DNA of 64,000 nucleotides from Candidatus Avimonas caecicola (GCA_904419875.1 CAJFTG010000010.1:27974-91973); one strand, 5' to 3'; counted from the first letter of the stretch, positions 43,630-52,981 are shown. Translations and numbers: made by a program. Notes: generated from the sequence alone by a model not told the origin.

Positions 43630-44937
43630 TCAGCGCATCGGCAGGGCGGAATCGGACCGCGCCTCTTCTTTCTTCGCCTCTTCCTTTTTCCCACGGTGAG
43701 CGATCGGCTTCCACGCTGTCTTCGGATGAACCAGAGCGGCAAGCCCGATCACGTTCATGGAAAGCATAAACACCGGGAACAGCAGGATCGCCCCGGCCAC
43801 CGGCCGCAGCGGCTGCCGGTCGAGCAGCCGGATGGCGACCGCCACACACGACAGGACGAGCCAGAACGCCGCCAGCACCGCCAGAAGAATCGCGGCCCCG
43901 GCCAGCGGCGAGGGGATGGAGAGGAGAAAATAGAGCACGCCGCAGCAGCTGGCCACAAAGCTGAGCGCCACCGCGGGGATCAGCAGCAGAAAGCACAGCA
44001 CATCCAGCGCCTGGAAGCGGGAAGGCCCGCCCTCCCCCTTCCCCCGGCGGAAAGCGCGCCAGGCATCGGAGAAGCAGTATTTTATGCACTGTATGCATCC
44101 GACTGTCCAGCGGTATCGCTGGCGGACGGAAACGCCGAAAGAGGGCGGCTGCTCGTCGTAATAGACCGCGTCGTCCAGGGGGAGGATGGTTTTCCCCCGG
44201 CAGATCTGCTGCATGGAAAACTCGCAGTCCTCCACCAGCGAATGGGTGTTCCAGCCCCCGTCCCGGATCAGCTCCGTTTTAAAGGCGAAGCCCGTACCGT
44301 CCACGAAGCAGGACAGCCCCCAGAGGGCGTGCGCGCGATGAAAAAAGTGCATCAGCCCGCGCCAGTAAATCGCATAAGCGCCGCTGACCCAGGAATCCGC
44401 CGGGTTTGAGGCGTGCCGGCTCCCCTTCACCAAATCCGCCCCGGCGCAGAACGCCTCGTTCATCCGGCGCACAAAATCCGGCGTTACCAGATTGTCCGCA
44501 TCGAAAACCGCCACCACGTCGTAGGCGTCCGGCCGCTCCTCCTGTATTTTCTCCAGCAGCCAGCGCAGGGCGTAGCCCTTTCCCACCTGTTCGCGGTTGA
44601 AGCGCTCATAAACCCGCGCCCCATGCCGGGCGGCCTCGCCCGCCGTATCGTCGGTGCAGTTGTCGGCCGCCACAAAAAGGTCCAGCCGGTCGGCCGGATA
44701 GTCCTGCGCGCGCAGGCTGTCCAGCAGCGCGCCGATGACCGCCTCCTCGTTTCTGGCGCACACAACCGCCGCAAAACGGTGAAAGACCGGCGGCTCCGCC
44801 GATTCCGCCGGTTCGTCCCGCCGCCGGCGCGGAAGGAGGCCCCGTATGCCCAGAACGCCCTCCCACAGCAGGACGGGCGCCGTGACCGCCGTCAGCAGCA
44901 GGGCTGTCCCCAAAAGTATCGATGTAAGTACCCCCAT
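43630..44937 (-). CDS. Membrane glycosyltransferase family 2 (BcsA-type topology)
   Basis: A protein of 435 residues. One N-terminal membrane segment, a GT-A domain with 'VVCARNEEAVIG', 'AADNCTDDT', 'VAVFDADNLVTPDFV' (DxD), 'SLVEDCEFS' (ED) and 'SVRQRYRWTVG' (QxxRW), then four C-terminal segments and a charged Lys/Glu tail. The motif set is that of processive GT2 enzymes such as cellulose, hyaluronan or poly-GlcNAc synthases, but many clostridial members have unknown products. The ATG follows AAAGGAGAAGG. It is monocistronic. Confidence 0.92.
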   Translation of the reverse strand: MGVLTSILLGTALLLTAVTAPVLLWEGVLGIRGLLPRRRRDEPAESAEPPVFHRFAAVVCARNEEAVIGALLDSLRAQDYPADRLDLFVAADNCTDDTAGEAARHGARVYERFNREQVGKGYALRWLLEKIQEERPDAYDVVAVFDADNLVTPDFVRRMNEAFCAGADLVKGSRHASNPADSWVSGAYAIYWRGLMHFFHRAHALWGLSCFVDGTGFAFKTELIRDGGWNTHSLVEDCEFSMQQICRGKTILPLDDAVYYDEQPPSFGVSVRQRYRWTVGCIQCIKYCFSDAWRAFRRGKGEGGPSRFQALDVLCFLLLIPAVALSFVASCCGVLYFLLSIPSPLAGAAILLAVLAAFWLVLSCVAVAIRLLDRQPLRPVAGAILLFPVFMLSMNVIGLAALVHPKTAWKPIAHRGKKEEAKKEEARSDSALPMR

Positions 44938-45010
44938 GACCTTCTCCTTTCCGCCGCCGCGGCTTCCCCCTCGCGCTCATCTGCCGGGAACGTTCCCTTC
45001 GAATGCTTTC

Positions 45011-45040
45011 AGTTTATCACGAAGCGATGAAAAACTGCAA
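45011..45040 (-). promoter_or_regulatory. Probable promoter for the glycosyltransferase gene
   Basis: On the minus strand TTGCAG, 18 bp, TAAACT. Confidence 0.5.
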
Positions 45041-45248
45041 CATATTTCTTTCATAATTCCTTAAGGAAAAGAGAAAATCCCGAAGGCCGGCGGGAAGATT
45101 TTCATGGAATTCCCAAGCCCGCCCCGCGCCGGCGCGGGGAACGGCCTTTCCGGGGCAATCGGCGCCGCCAAAGCGGGCCGGCCGGCATCCTTCCGGCCGG
45201 TTTCACCAGGACGGGGCCGCCGGCGGGCCGGCGGGGCTGTTTTCCCGC

Positions 45249-45277
45249 TTGACACAGGGCGCGCTTTGTGGTAGGAT
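45249..45277 (+). promoter_or_regulatory. Sigma-A promoter for the MATE exporter gene
   Basis: TTGACA, 17 bp, TAGGAT, giving a leader of about 200 bases. Confidence 0.8.
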
Positions 45278-45318
45278 AAGGCCAAATTGAATCTTGTTTG
45301 CCGCCGGGTAAGCTTTAC

Positions 45319-45372
45319 AGCATTGGTTTCGTATCGTCAGGCCATAGAAGATACGAAAGCCGGTGCTTTTTT
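45319..45372 (+). promoter_or_regulatory. Terminator-like hairpin in the MATE leader (possible attenuator)
   Basis: A long stem pairs 45319-45335 (AGCATTGG then TTTCGTATC) with 45350-45367 (GATACGAAA, G, CCGGTGCT), including two G-U pairs, and runs into T6. It begins only about 35 bases after the predicted transcription start and about 110 bases before the start codon, which is the position of an attenuator. No known riboswitch class was recognised. Confidence 0.65.
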
Positions 45373-45481
45373 GTTTGCCCTGCCGGCGGATGCTCCGGCC
45401 GGCGGGGAGTCGCCCTGGACAACGTCCGCGGAACGCCGGCCCCATCGGGGGCGAAAAGGCGGCTGTTTTCAGGAGGTTTTT

Positions 45482-46816
45482 ATGATGCGTTCCACTTGTT
45501 TTCGGGATTTCATCAAGTACACAGCCCTGAACGTGATGGGGATGATCGGTCTGTCCTGCTACCTGCTGGCCGACACCTTTTTTGTGTCAAAGGGACTCGG
45601 GGCAAACGGCCTGACCGCCCTGAACCTGGCCATCCCTGTCTACAGCTTTATTCACGGAAGCGGGCTAATGGTCGGCATAGGCGGCGGCGCCAGATATGCC
45701 ATCCATAAAAGCCGGAAAGAGCAGGAAGCCGCCAGCCGCGTCTTCACCAATGCGGTATACCTGGCCGCCGCCTTTGCCGTTTTCTTCCTGTTGGCCGGCT
45801 TTTTCCTTACCGGCGCGATAATCTCGCTGTTCGGCGCGGACGAAAGCGTGTTTTCTATGTCCAAAACCTATTTGCAGGTGATTTTTCTGTTTGCGCCCGC
45901 TTTTTTGATGAATAACGTGCTGCTTTGCTTTGTACGCAACGACGGCGCGCCGCAGCTCGCCATGGCGGCAATGGTCGGCGGCAGCCTGTCCAACGTGGTG
46001 CTGGACTGGGTGTTTATCTTTCCCTGCCGGATGGGGATTTTCGGCGCGGCCTTTGCCACGGGCCTGGCGCCGGTCATCAGCCTGCTGATTCTGTCGATCC
46101 ATTTTGTCCGCAGGCGGAATTCGTTCCATTTCGCCAAAGGCAGGCCGGAGGGGCGGCTGTCTGCCGGAATCCTCGCCGGCGGCGTCCCCTCGCTGGTGGC
46201 GGAGGCATCCTCCGGCGTCACCATGATCGTGTTCAATTCCCTCATCCTGAATCTGGAAGGAAACGTGGGCGTCGCCGCTTATGGGGTGATCGCGAACCTG
46301 TCCCTGGTGATTATGGCCGTTTACACCGGCATTGCGCAGGGAATCCAGCCAATCCTCAGCCAAAGCTGCGGCCGGCGGGACTTCCGGAGCATCCGCGCCA
46401 CCCTGCGATATGCGCTGACCGCCATGCTGGTTCTTTCCGCCGTGACTTATGCGGCGGTGTTTTTCGGCGCTCCCCGGATTGCCGGCATTTTCAACAGCGA
46501 ACAGAATCCCCTGCTGCAGAAAATCGCCTCGGAAGGGCTGCGGCTGTATTTTATCGCCTGTCCGTTTGCCGGCTTCAACCTCATCGCCGCCATGTATTTC
46601 ACCTCCACCGAAAGGCCGCGTCCCGCCCACATCCTTTCTGTCCTGCGCGGCTTTGTCATCCTCGTCCCCATGGCCTTCGCACTCTCCCGGGCCGGGATGC
46701 ACGGCGTATGGTGCGCCTTCCCTGCGACGGAGGGGCTGGCGGCGGTCGTCGGGCTGCTGTTTTTCGCCTTCCTGCGGAAGAGGCAGGGAGAGCCGCCGGC
46801 GCCGGCGAAACCGTAA
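45482..46816 (+). CDS. MATE-family efflux transporter (MepA-like)
   Basis: A protein of 444 residues with 12 hydrophobic segments; the ATG at 45482 follows AGGAGG. The frame is open back to 45287 but that part is the leader. MATE features are 'DTFFVSKGLGANGLTALNLAIPVYSF' region, 'MVGGSLSNVVLDWVFIFPCRMGIFGAAFATG' region and 'YTGIAQGIQPILSQSCGRRD'. It uses an ion gradient to expel drugs or metabolites. The attenuator-like leader suggests induction by its substrate or by translation stress. Confidence 0.94.
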   Translation: MMRSTCFRDFIKYTALNVMGMIGLSCYLLADTFFVSKGLGANGLTALNLAIPVYSFIHGSGLMVGIGGGARYAIHKSRKEQEAASRVFTNAVYLAAAFAVFFLLAGFFLTGAIISLFGADESVFSMSKTYLQVIFLFAPAFLMNNVLLCFVRNDGAPQLAMAAMVGGSLSNVVLDWVFIFPCRMGIFGAAFATGLAPVISLLILSIHFVRRRNSFHFAKGRPEGRLSAGILAGGVPSLVAEASSGVTMIVFNSLILNLEGNVGVAAYGVIANLSLVIMAVYTGIAQGIQPILSQSCGRRDFRSIRATLRYALTAMLVLSAVTYAAVFFGAPRIAGIFNSEQNPLLQKIASEGLRLYFIACPFAGFNLIAAMYFTSTERPRPAHILSVLRGFVILVPMAFALSRAGMHGVWCAFPATEGLAAVVGLLFFAFLRKRQGEPPAPAKP

Positions 46817-46963
46817 GGCTGCCAATCCCGGGAACGGGCCGGGGAAACGGCCGTGGAACCCGGCCGCTGTCCGGCAAGCTCCCCCGCCGGCCGCCTGCGG
46901 CGGCTCCCTGTCGGCAGCCGGAAGCACTCATGTAAAATATTTGTAAAATCCCGCACATTTTTC

Positions 46964-46992
46964 TTGCTTTTGCCCGGAATGTATGCTAGTAT
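46964..46992 (+). promoter_or_regulatory. Promoter for rubrerythrin
   Basis: TTGCTT, 17 bp, TAGTAT, 48 bp before the start; the leader is AT-rich with AGGAGG. Confidence 0.7.
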
Positions 46993-47040
46993 ATTTTTGT
47001 ACTCATTCCAAATTTAGATTTATTTAGGAGGTCAAAACAA

Positions 47041-47579
47041 TGGAACTGAAGGGCACCAAAACCGAGAGCAATCTGATGACCGCTTTTGCCGGCGAAAGCC
47101 AGGCGCGCACCAAATACACCTATTACGCTTCCCGGGCCAAAAAGGACGGCTATGAGCAGATCGCGGCCCTTTTCACCGAAACCGCGGATAATGAAAAGGA
47201 GCACGCCAAGCTGTGGTTCAAGCTCCTGCATGGCGGCGAGGTTCCGGGGACCGTCGAGAACCTGAAGGACGCGGCGGCCGGCGAGAATTACGAGTGGACG
47301 GATATGTACGCCACCTTCGCCAAGGAGGCGCGGGAGGAAGGCTTCGACGAGATCGCCCGGATGTTCGATTTTGTCGGCGCGATTGAAAAGCACCACGAGG
47401 AACGGTACCGCAAGCTGCTGGCGAACATTGAAAACGGCGAGGTGTTCCAGCATGAGGAGATCGTGATTTGGAAATGCCGGAACTGCGGACACATTCACGT
47501 GGGCAAAAATGCCCCGGAGCTGTGCCCGACCTGCAAGCATCCGAAAGCGTATTTTGAGCTGCTGGCGGAAAACTATTAA
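47041..47579 (+). CDS. rbr: Rubrerythrin
   Basis: A protein of 179 residues. The ferritin-like diiron domain has Glu ligands in '[10 protein letters not shown]', '[11 protein letters not shown]', '[11 protein letters not shown]' and '[11 protein letters not shown]'. The C-terminal rubredoxin domain has '[10 protein letters not shown]' and '[12 protein letters not shown]' (two CxxC pairs). Length is standard. It reduces hydrogen peroxide with electrons from rubredoxin or NADH systems, protecting an anaerobe from oxygen stress. It has its own promoter and terminator. No clear PerR box was seen. Confidence 0.97.
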
Positions 47580-47618
47580 GCGGCCGAGGATTCCGGCCGC
47601 AGACGGTTGGGCCGTCTC

Positions 47619-47649
47619 AAGAGGCCGGGGGGAAACCCCCGGCCTCTTT
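47619..47649 (+). terminator. Terminator of rubrerythrin
   Basis: AAGAGGCCGGGGG-GAAA-CCCCCGGCCTCTTT; a second hairpin GCGGCCG...CGGCCGC precedes it at 47580-47600. Confidence 0.85.
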
Positions 47650-47697
47650 CCCTGCCGCCGGTTGATTCTGCCGGCCCGGGCGTCACGGAAAACAGCG

Positions 47698-47732
47698 CCC
47701 GAAATCCCGCGAAATCCCGGCGAAATCCCGAT
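47698..47732. repeat. Short tandem repeat with CGAAATCCCG units
   Basis: Three copies of about 10-11 bases (CCGAAATCCCG, CGAAATCCCGG, CGAAATCCCG) upstream of the tRNA-Tyr promoter. Confidence 0.75.
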
Positions 47733-47752
47733 CGGTTTTTTCCGAATTTTGC

Positions 47753-47781
47753 TTGACAAGAGGGAGAAAGCATGGTATAGT
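47753..47781 (+). promoter_or_regulatory. Strong promoter for tRNA-Tyr
   Basis: TTGACA, 17 bp, TATAGT, 63 bp before the tRNA. Confidence 0.88.
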
Positions 47782-47844
47782 ATCACTTGCCCTCAAAACG
47801 GTGGAAACCTGTTGGAAAGGGTTCGGCAAGTTACAAATGAATAA

Positions 47845-47929
47845 GGGGGAATTCCCGAGTGGCCAAAGGGGGCAGACTGTAAATCTGTTGTCTCTGACTT
47901 CGGTGGTTCGAATCCACCTTCCCCCACCA
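47845..47929 (+). tRNA. tRNA-Tyr(GTA)
   Basis: 85 nt, class II with a long variable arm and encoded CCA. Acceptor GGGGGAA/TTCCCCC, anticodon arm GCAGA-CTGTAAA-TCTGT with GTA, T arm GGTGG-TTCGAAT-CCACC. Confidence 0.95.
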
Positions 47930-47937
47930 GTTTTTCG

Positions 47938-47980
47938 AAAGAAGTCGATTGCTTTACAGCAATTGACTTCTTTGTCTTTA
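47938..47980 (+). terminator. Terminator of tRNA-Tyr
   Basis: Arms AAAGAAGTCGATTGCT and AGCAATTGACTTCTTT (one mismatch pair) followed by GTCTTT. Confidence 0.85.
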
Positions 47981-47992
47981 TCATGGTATATT
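47963..47992 (+). promoter_or_regulatory. Promoter for the low-GC nucleoside phosphorylase relic
   Basis: TTGACT, 18 bp, TATATT; its -35 lies within the right arm of the tRNA terminator. Confidence 0.65.
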
Positions 47993-48016
47993 AATTTTAA
48001 AAGAGGGAGATATACT

Positions 48017-48768
48017 ATGGGGATTACAAATACTTTTGATAACGATAGCGATGAAATAATTTGTCCCCAAGATGCAATAGCTGCAATCAATGGTTTCCCG
48101 GAAATTGTTATTTCGGTTTTTTCTCAAAAATTTAGTGATTTATTGCTTGATACAGTTGAAGCAAATCAAATAGGCGAAATGACCGGCGGCAGAAAAATAC
48201 CGATCTATAAATTCATTTATGGTGGAAAAGAAATCGGGTTTTATCACACCTTATTGGGCGGTTCTGCATCAGGTGCTTTGCTTGAAGAAGTGATTGCCAA
48301 AGGCGGAAAGAAAATCTTGTTTTTCGGCTCGTGCGGCGCATTAGATAAGGAAATCACCGCCGGACATCTTATAATTCCAGTGGAAGCATACAGAGATGAG
48401 GGGACAAGTTATCATTATGCACCAGCTAGTGATTATATAAAAATTTGTTCGGCTGAAAAGTTAAGCCAAATATTTAATTTGTTAAAAGTTCCCTATGTAA
48501 AAGCAAAGACATGGACAACTGACAGCTTTTATCGTGAAACGCAGAAAATGCTGAGGCGAGAAAAAATGACGGCTGCAAAGTGGTTGAAATGGAGTGCGCG
48601 TCAATAATGGCGGTAGGACAATTTCGAGGCGTTGATGTCTATCAATTCCTATATGCGGCAGATTGTCTTGACGAATCTGTCTGGAATAAAAGAATTCTTG
48701 GGAATATGCCAGATACTATGCGTGAAAGGCTTTTGAAAATTGCGCTTGAAACAGCTATTCGTTTATAA
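48017..48768 (+). pseudogene. Nucleoside phosphorylase (PNP/UDP family), frameshifted
   Basis: From the ATG at 48017 the frame reads a PNP/UDP-type phosphorylase: 'GGKEIGFYHTLLGGSASGALLEEVIAKGGKKILFFGSCGALDKEI' region (phosphate-binding 'GSCGAL') and 'TTDSFYRETQK'. At the A run 48545-48548 one A appears to be missing. In the next frame it continues without a break, 'KVVEMECASIMAVGQFRGVD' (the family VEMExAA motif) to a stop at 48768, about 250 residues in all. GC content is far below the neighbours, and it abuts the tRNA-Tyr terminator, so it looks acquired. The single shift could be a read error, phase variation or real loss. Confidence 0.85.
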
Positions 48769-49226
48769 TATGTGAAATCGTGAGAGTTCAGAAACCACTT
48801 AAAAACGCTTGGTGGTTCATTTCGTCTCACCTTTGCACATCGGAGCGCACTCATATCGTTGTTCCCCCTTTTTCATAAAAAGCCGAGCCCGGCTCCCCTG
48901 TTCGGCTGCGGCGGCTGAAAGCCGCCTGCGCCCCTCGCGACGGTTCGCCGCCGCACCCAGCTTTTGCGGGCCGCGGGCGTTCAACTCCGCCAGCCAAAAC
49001 CGTGAAAATGTCATTTTCACAGCCGTTTGCCATGTCGCCGCAAGCTGCAATCGCTTGCGGCGCACGCTTCCGCGGCGTCTCCCTCTCGCGGTGCGGTTTC
49101 CTTTGCCAAGCCAACCGGCCATGCACGGCCTGCTCCCGGCAGACGTTCCGCATGAAGGTTCCGCGCGGCCCGCCGAAACACCGCAAAGCGCCTGCGTTTC
49201 AAGCGGCGTCCCAATACCCGCCCTTC
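48769..49226. other. 458-bp stretch without a recognised gene
   Basis: The first 70 bp keep the low GC of the phosphorylase and hold an imperfect hairpin (48780-48831, outer GTGAGA/TCTCAC). The rest is GC-rich with Arg/Ala-rich overlapping frames and no ribosome site. Confidence 0.45.
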
Positions 49227-49267
49227 CAACAAACAGCCGGCATGCATCAGCATGCCGGCTTGTTTGT
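49227..49267 (-). terminator. Terminator of the marR-ABC operon
   Basis: Perfect arms AACAAACAGCCGGCATGC/GCATGCCGGCT around ATCA, with TTTGTT on the minus strand. Bidirectional in form. Confidence 0.8.
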
Positions 49268-49305
49268 TCAGGCTGCCGCCTTGGCGGTATGTGTACGGGA
49301 ACCGG

Positions 49306-51246
49306 CTAATCCAGCTCCAGCGCGCCGGTGTACAGCTGATAATAGGTGCCTTTCTGCTTGATAAGGTCCTCGTGGGTGCCGCGCTCGATGATGCGGCCGT
49401 GGTCCAGCACCATAATCGCGTCGGCATTGCGCACGGTGGAGAGACGGTGCGCGATGACAAACACGGTGCGCCCGGTCATCAGCGCATCCATGCCGCGCTG
49501 CACAATGGCCTCGGTGCGCGTGTCGATCGAGCTGGTCGCCTCGTCCAGAATCATCACCGGCGGGTCGGCCACGGCCGCGCGCGCGATGGCCAGCAGCTGG
49601 CGCTGGCCCTGGCTGAGATTCGCGCCGTTGCCCTGCAGCATGGTGTTGTAGCCGTCGGGCAGGCGGCGGATGAAATCGTCCGCGCCGGCGAGCTGCGCCG
49701 CGGCGACGCATTCCTCGTCACACGCCTCCAGATTGCCGTAACGGATATTCTCCATCACCGTGCCGGTAAAAAGGTTGGTATCCTGCAATACGATGCCCAG
49801 GCTGCGGCGCAGATCCGCCTTCCGGATCTTGTTGATGTTGATGCCGTCGTAGCGGATCTTGCCGTCCTCAATATCGTAAAAGCGGTTGATCAGGTTGGTG
49901 ATGGTGGTCTTGCCGGCGCCGGTGGAGCCGACGAAGGCCACCTTCTGGCCGGGCTTGGCGTACAGGGAGATGTTGTGCAGCACCATCTTTTCCGGCGTGT
50001 AACCGAAATCCACGTCAAAGAAGCGCACGTCGCCCTCCAGGCGGACATAGGTGACGGTCCCGTCGTGGTGCCGGTGCTTCCATGCCCAGACGTTGGTGCG
50101 CTCCTCGCACTCGCTCAGGCTGCCGTCGGCATTTTCCCTGGCATTGACCAGCGTGACGTAACCCTCGTCGGCCTCCGGCTGCTCGTCCAGCAGCGCAAAG
50201 ATGCGGTGCGCGCCGGCCAGGCCCATAATCACCATGTTCACCTGGTTGGACACCTGGCCGATCGAGCCGGCGAACTGCTTGGTCATGTTCAGGAACGGCA
50301 CCACAATGCTGATGCTGAAAGCCATCCCGGAAATGCTGATGTTGGGCACGTCGGTCAGCAGCAGCGCGCCGCCCACCAGGGCCACCACCACATACATCAC
50401 GTTGCCGATGTTGCCCAGCAGAGGCATCAGGATATTGGCGAAGCGGTTGCCGTTGCGGGCGTTAAAGAAGATCTCGCCGTTCACCTTGTCGAAGTCGGCC
50501 TTGGCGCCCTCCTCATGGCAGAAGACCTTGATCACCTTCTGGCCGGTCATCATCTCTTCCATGAACGCTTCGGCCTTGGCCAGCGTGACCTGCTGGCGCA
50601 GGAAGTATTTGGAGGAACGGTTGGTGATAGCCCGGGCGGCAAACGCCATGCCGACGACGCCCGCGACCACCAGCAGCGCCAGGATGACGCTGTAATACAT
50701 CATGATGCCGAACACGACCAGCAGCGTGATGCCGGAAATGGTCATCTGCGGCAGGCTCTGGCTGATGAGCTGGCGCAGGGTGTCCACGTCGTTGGTGTAA
50801 TAGCTCATGATGTCGCCGTGGCCGTTGGTGTCGAAGTACTTGATGGGCAAATCCTGCATGTGGCTGAACATTTTCTCGCGCATCTTTTTCAGGGAGCCCT
50901 GTGTGATAATGGCCATCATCTGGGTGTAAAAGGCGCCGGCGACAAGGCTGATGACATACATCACAACCAGAACGGCCACATACGTGAGAATACGCCCGGA
51001 AACAGAGGCCCAGTCGCCGCTTTTGTAGCTTTCGTCCACCACGGCGATAACGTTCTGCATGAATATGGCCGGCGCGGCGCTGACGATGGCGTTGATGAGG
51101 ATGCACACCATCGTGACGGGCAGCAGCACCGGGTAAAACTCAAACAGCGTCCGCAGAAGCCGGCGCAGCACGCCCTTGGGGGCGCGCTGACCCCGGGCCG
51201 TGGTGGCAGGAGCGGCGGGGGCGGCGTTGGTTTTCTTATTCGCCAT
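49306..51246 (-). CDS. ABC exporter half-transporter, second subunit
   Basis: A protein of 646 residues from the ATG at 51246. Six membrane segments (about 30-340) are followed by a nucleotide-binding domain with Walker A 'GSTGAGKTT', Q-loop 'IVLQDTNLF', signature 'LSQGQRQLLAIARA', Walker B 'VMILDEATSSID' and 'IAHRLSTV'. The Walker B Glu is present. An insert between the two domains (about 375-425) is unusual. It overlaps the upstream ABC gene by 11 bp and forms a heterodimer with it, as in BmrCD/LmrCD-type multidrug exporters. Confidence 0.94.
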   Translation of the reverse strand: MANKKTNAAPAAPATTARGQRAPKGVLRRLLRTLFEFYPVLLPVTMVCILINAIVSAAPAIFMQNVIAVVDESYKSGDWASVSGRILTYVAVLVVMYVISLVAGAFYTQMMAIITQGSLKKMREKMFSHMQDLPIKYFDTNGHGDIMSYYTNDVDTLRQLISQSLPQMTISGITLLVVFGIMMYYSVILALLVVAGVVGMAFAARAITNRSSKYFLRQQVTLAKAEAFMEEMMTGQKVIKVFCHEEGAKADFDKVNGEIFFNARNGNRFANILMPLLGNIGNVMYVVVALVGGALLLTDVPNISISGMAFSISIVVPFLNMTKQFAGSIGQVSNQVNMVIMGLAGAHRIFALLDEQPEADEGYVTLVNARENADGSLSECEERTNVWAWKHRHHDGTVTYVRLEGDVRFFDVDFGYTPEKMVLHNISLYAKPGQKVAFVGSTGAGKTTITNLINRFYDIEDGKIRYDGININKIRKADLRRSLGIVLQDTNLFTGTVMENIRYGNLEACDEECVAAAQLAGADDFIRRLPDGYNTMLQGNGANLSQGQRQLLAIARAAVADPPVMILDEATSSIDTRTEAIVQRGMDALMTGRTVFVIAHRLSTVRNADAIMVLDHGRIIERGTHEDLIKQKGTYYQLYTGALELD

Positions 51247-52981
51247 CTCGATCACCTGCCTTGGTCTGGGAAGTATACACTTCGCGATAAATCTCGCTGG
51301 TCTCCATCAGCTCGTCGTGGCTGCCGATCGCGCTGATCCGCCCGCCGTCCATCACGATGATGCGGTCGGCGTCCTGCACGGAGGCCACGCGCTGAGCGAT
51401 GATGATTTTCGTGGTTTCGGGAATGAATTCGCGGAAGCCCTGGCGGATCAGCGCGTCGGTGCGCGTATCCACCGCGCTGGTGGAGTCGTCCAGGATCAGC
51501 ACCTTCGGTTTTTTCATCAGCGCGCGCGCAATGCACAGCCGCTGCTTCTGGCCGCCGGAGACGTTGGAGCCGCCCTGCTCAATCCACGTGTCGTACTTGT
51601 CGGGGAATTGCCGGATAAACTCGTCGGCCTGCGCCAGCCGGCAGGCCTCCTGCATCTCCTCGTTGGTGGCGTCGGGGTTGCCCCAGCGCAGGTTATCCTT
51701 GATGGTGCCGCTGAACAGCACGTTTTTCTGCAAAACCACGGCCACGTTGTTGCGCAGGGCCTCCAGGTCATATCGGCGCACATCTTCGCCGCCCACCTTG
51801 ACGCAGCCCTCGGTCACGTCGTACAGACGGGGGATCAACTGCACCAGCGTGGATTTGGACGAGCCCGTGCCGCCCAGAATGCCGATCAGCTCCCCGGACC
51901 GGATATGCAGGTTCACGCCGGCCAACGCCATGCGCTCGGCCTTTTTGGAATACTTGAAACTGACGTTTTCAAAATCGATCGAGCCGTCCTTCACTTCGGT
52001 GAGGGCGTTCTCCGGGCTGGTCAGATTGCTCTTCTCCTGCAGCACCTCGACGATGCGTTCGGCGGATTCCATCGACATGGTGATCATCACAAATACCATG
52101 GAAAGCATCATCAGGCTCATCAGGATCTGGAAGCTGTAGGTAAGGATGGCGGACATCTGGCCAACATTGACCCCGATGCCCTGGCTGGTGATGACCGCGT
52201 AGGAGCCGAAGGACAGCACGAACGCCATGCCCGCATACACGCAGAACTGCATCATGGGGTTGTTAAGGGCCATGATGCGCTCGGCGCGGGTGAAATCCTT
52301 GCAGACATCTTCGGCGGCAGCGGTAAATTTCTTTTTCTCGTACTCCTCCCGCACATAGCTCTTCACCACGCGCATGGCCTGCACGTTCTCCTGCACCGAG
52401 TCGTTCAGCGCGTCGTATTTGCGGAACACCCGGCGGAAAATCGGCGTGGCCGCGCGGATGACCAGCACCAGCCCGATGCCCAGCAGCGGGATGGTGACAA
52501 GGAAGATCATCGCCAGCCGCCCGCCCATGGCAAAGCCCATGATAAAGGAGAAAATCAGCATCAGCGGGCCGCGGATGGCCACCCGAATGATCATCATGAA
52601 GGACATCTGCACATTGACGACGTCGGTGGTCATGCGGGTCACCAGGCTGGATACCGAGAATTTGTCGATGTTCTCAAAAGAGTAATCCTGGATGCGGTAG
52701 AACATGTCCTTGCGCAGGTTGCGCGCAAAGCCCGTGGAAGCGGTGGCGCAGGTGTTGCCGGCCGCCACGCCGAAAATCAGCGACAGGACGGCCATCGCCA
52801 CCAGCTGGATGCCGTACCGGACGATCACGTCCATATCGCAGCCGGCCTGCATCTCGTTCACGAGGTTGGCGATGACAAAGGGGATGATGCATTCCAGAAC
52901 CACCTCGACGATCACCAGAAGCGGCGTCAGAATGGCCGTCTTTTTAAACTCGCGGATGCTGCGGGCAAGGGTTTTTATCAT
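51236..52981 (-). CDS. ABC exporter half-transporter, first subunit
   Basis: A protein of 581 residues; the start is taken as the ATG at 52981 behind GGAGGAGG, although an ATG at 52990 also exists. Six membrane segments lead to an NBD with Walker A 'GGTGSSKST' (Ser-Ser-Lys instead of Ser-Gly-Lys), Q-loop 'VVLQKNVLF', signature 'VSGGQKQRLCIARA', and Walker B 'VLILDDSTSAVD' with Asp in place of the catalytic Glu. Degenerate sites in one half are normal for heterodimeric exporters. The marR gene precedes it by 129 bp on the same strand. Confidence 0.94.
   Translation of the reverse strand: MIKTLARSIREFKKTAILTPLLVIVEVVLECIIPFVIANLVNEMQAGCDMDVIVRYGIQLVAMAVLSLIFGVAAGNTCATASTGFARNLRKDMFYRIQDYSFENIDKFSVSSLVTRMTTDVVNVQMSFMMIIRVAIRGPLMLIFSFIMGFAMGGRLAMIFLVTIPLLGIGLVLVIRAATPIFRRVFRKYDALNDSVQENVQAMRVVKSYVREEYEKKKFTAAAEDVCKDFTRAERIMALNNPMMQFCVYAGMAFVLSFGSYAVITSQGIGVNVGQMSAILTYSFQILMSLMMLSMVFVMITMSMESAERIVEVLQEKSNLTSPENALTEVKDGSIDFENVSFKYSKKAERMALAGVNLHIRSGELIGILGGTGSSKSTLVQLIPRLYDVTEGCVKVGGEDVRRYDLEALRNNVAVVLQKNVLFSGTIKDNLRWGNPDATNEEMQEACRLAQADEFIRQFPDKYDTWIEQGGSNVSGGQKQRLCIARALMKKPKVLILDDSTSAVDTRTDALIRQGFREFIPETTKIIIAQRVASVQDADRIIVMDGGRISAIGSHDELMETSEIYREVYTSQTKAGDRDGE

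Noticed and set aside
45287..45481. N-terminal extension of the MATE protein from a TTG at 45287
   Set aside because: It crosses the promoter-proximal hairpin and T run and lacks a ribosome site; AGGAGG is right before the ATG at 45482.
46993..47040. PerR operator in front of rubrerythrin
   Set aside because: The AT-rich leader has no clear match to the PerR inverted repeat.
47845..49300. Complete integrative element at tRNA-Tyr
   Set aside because: No integrase and no downstream copy of the tRNA 3' end were seen; only a short low-GC insert.
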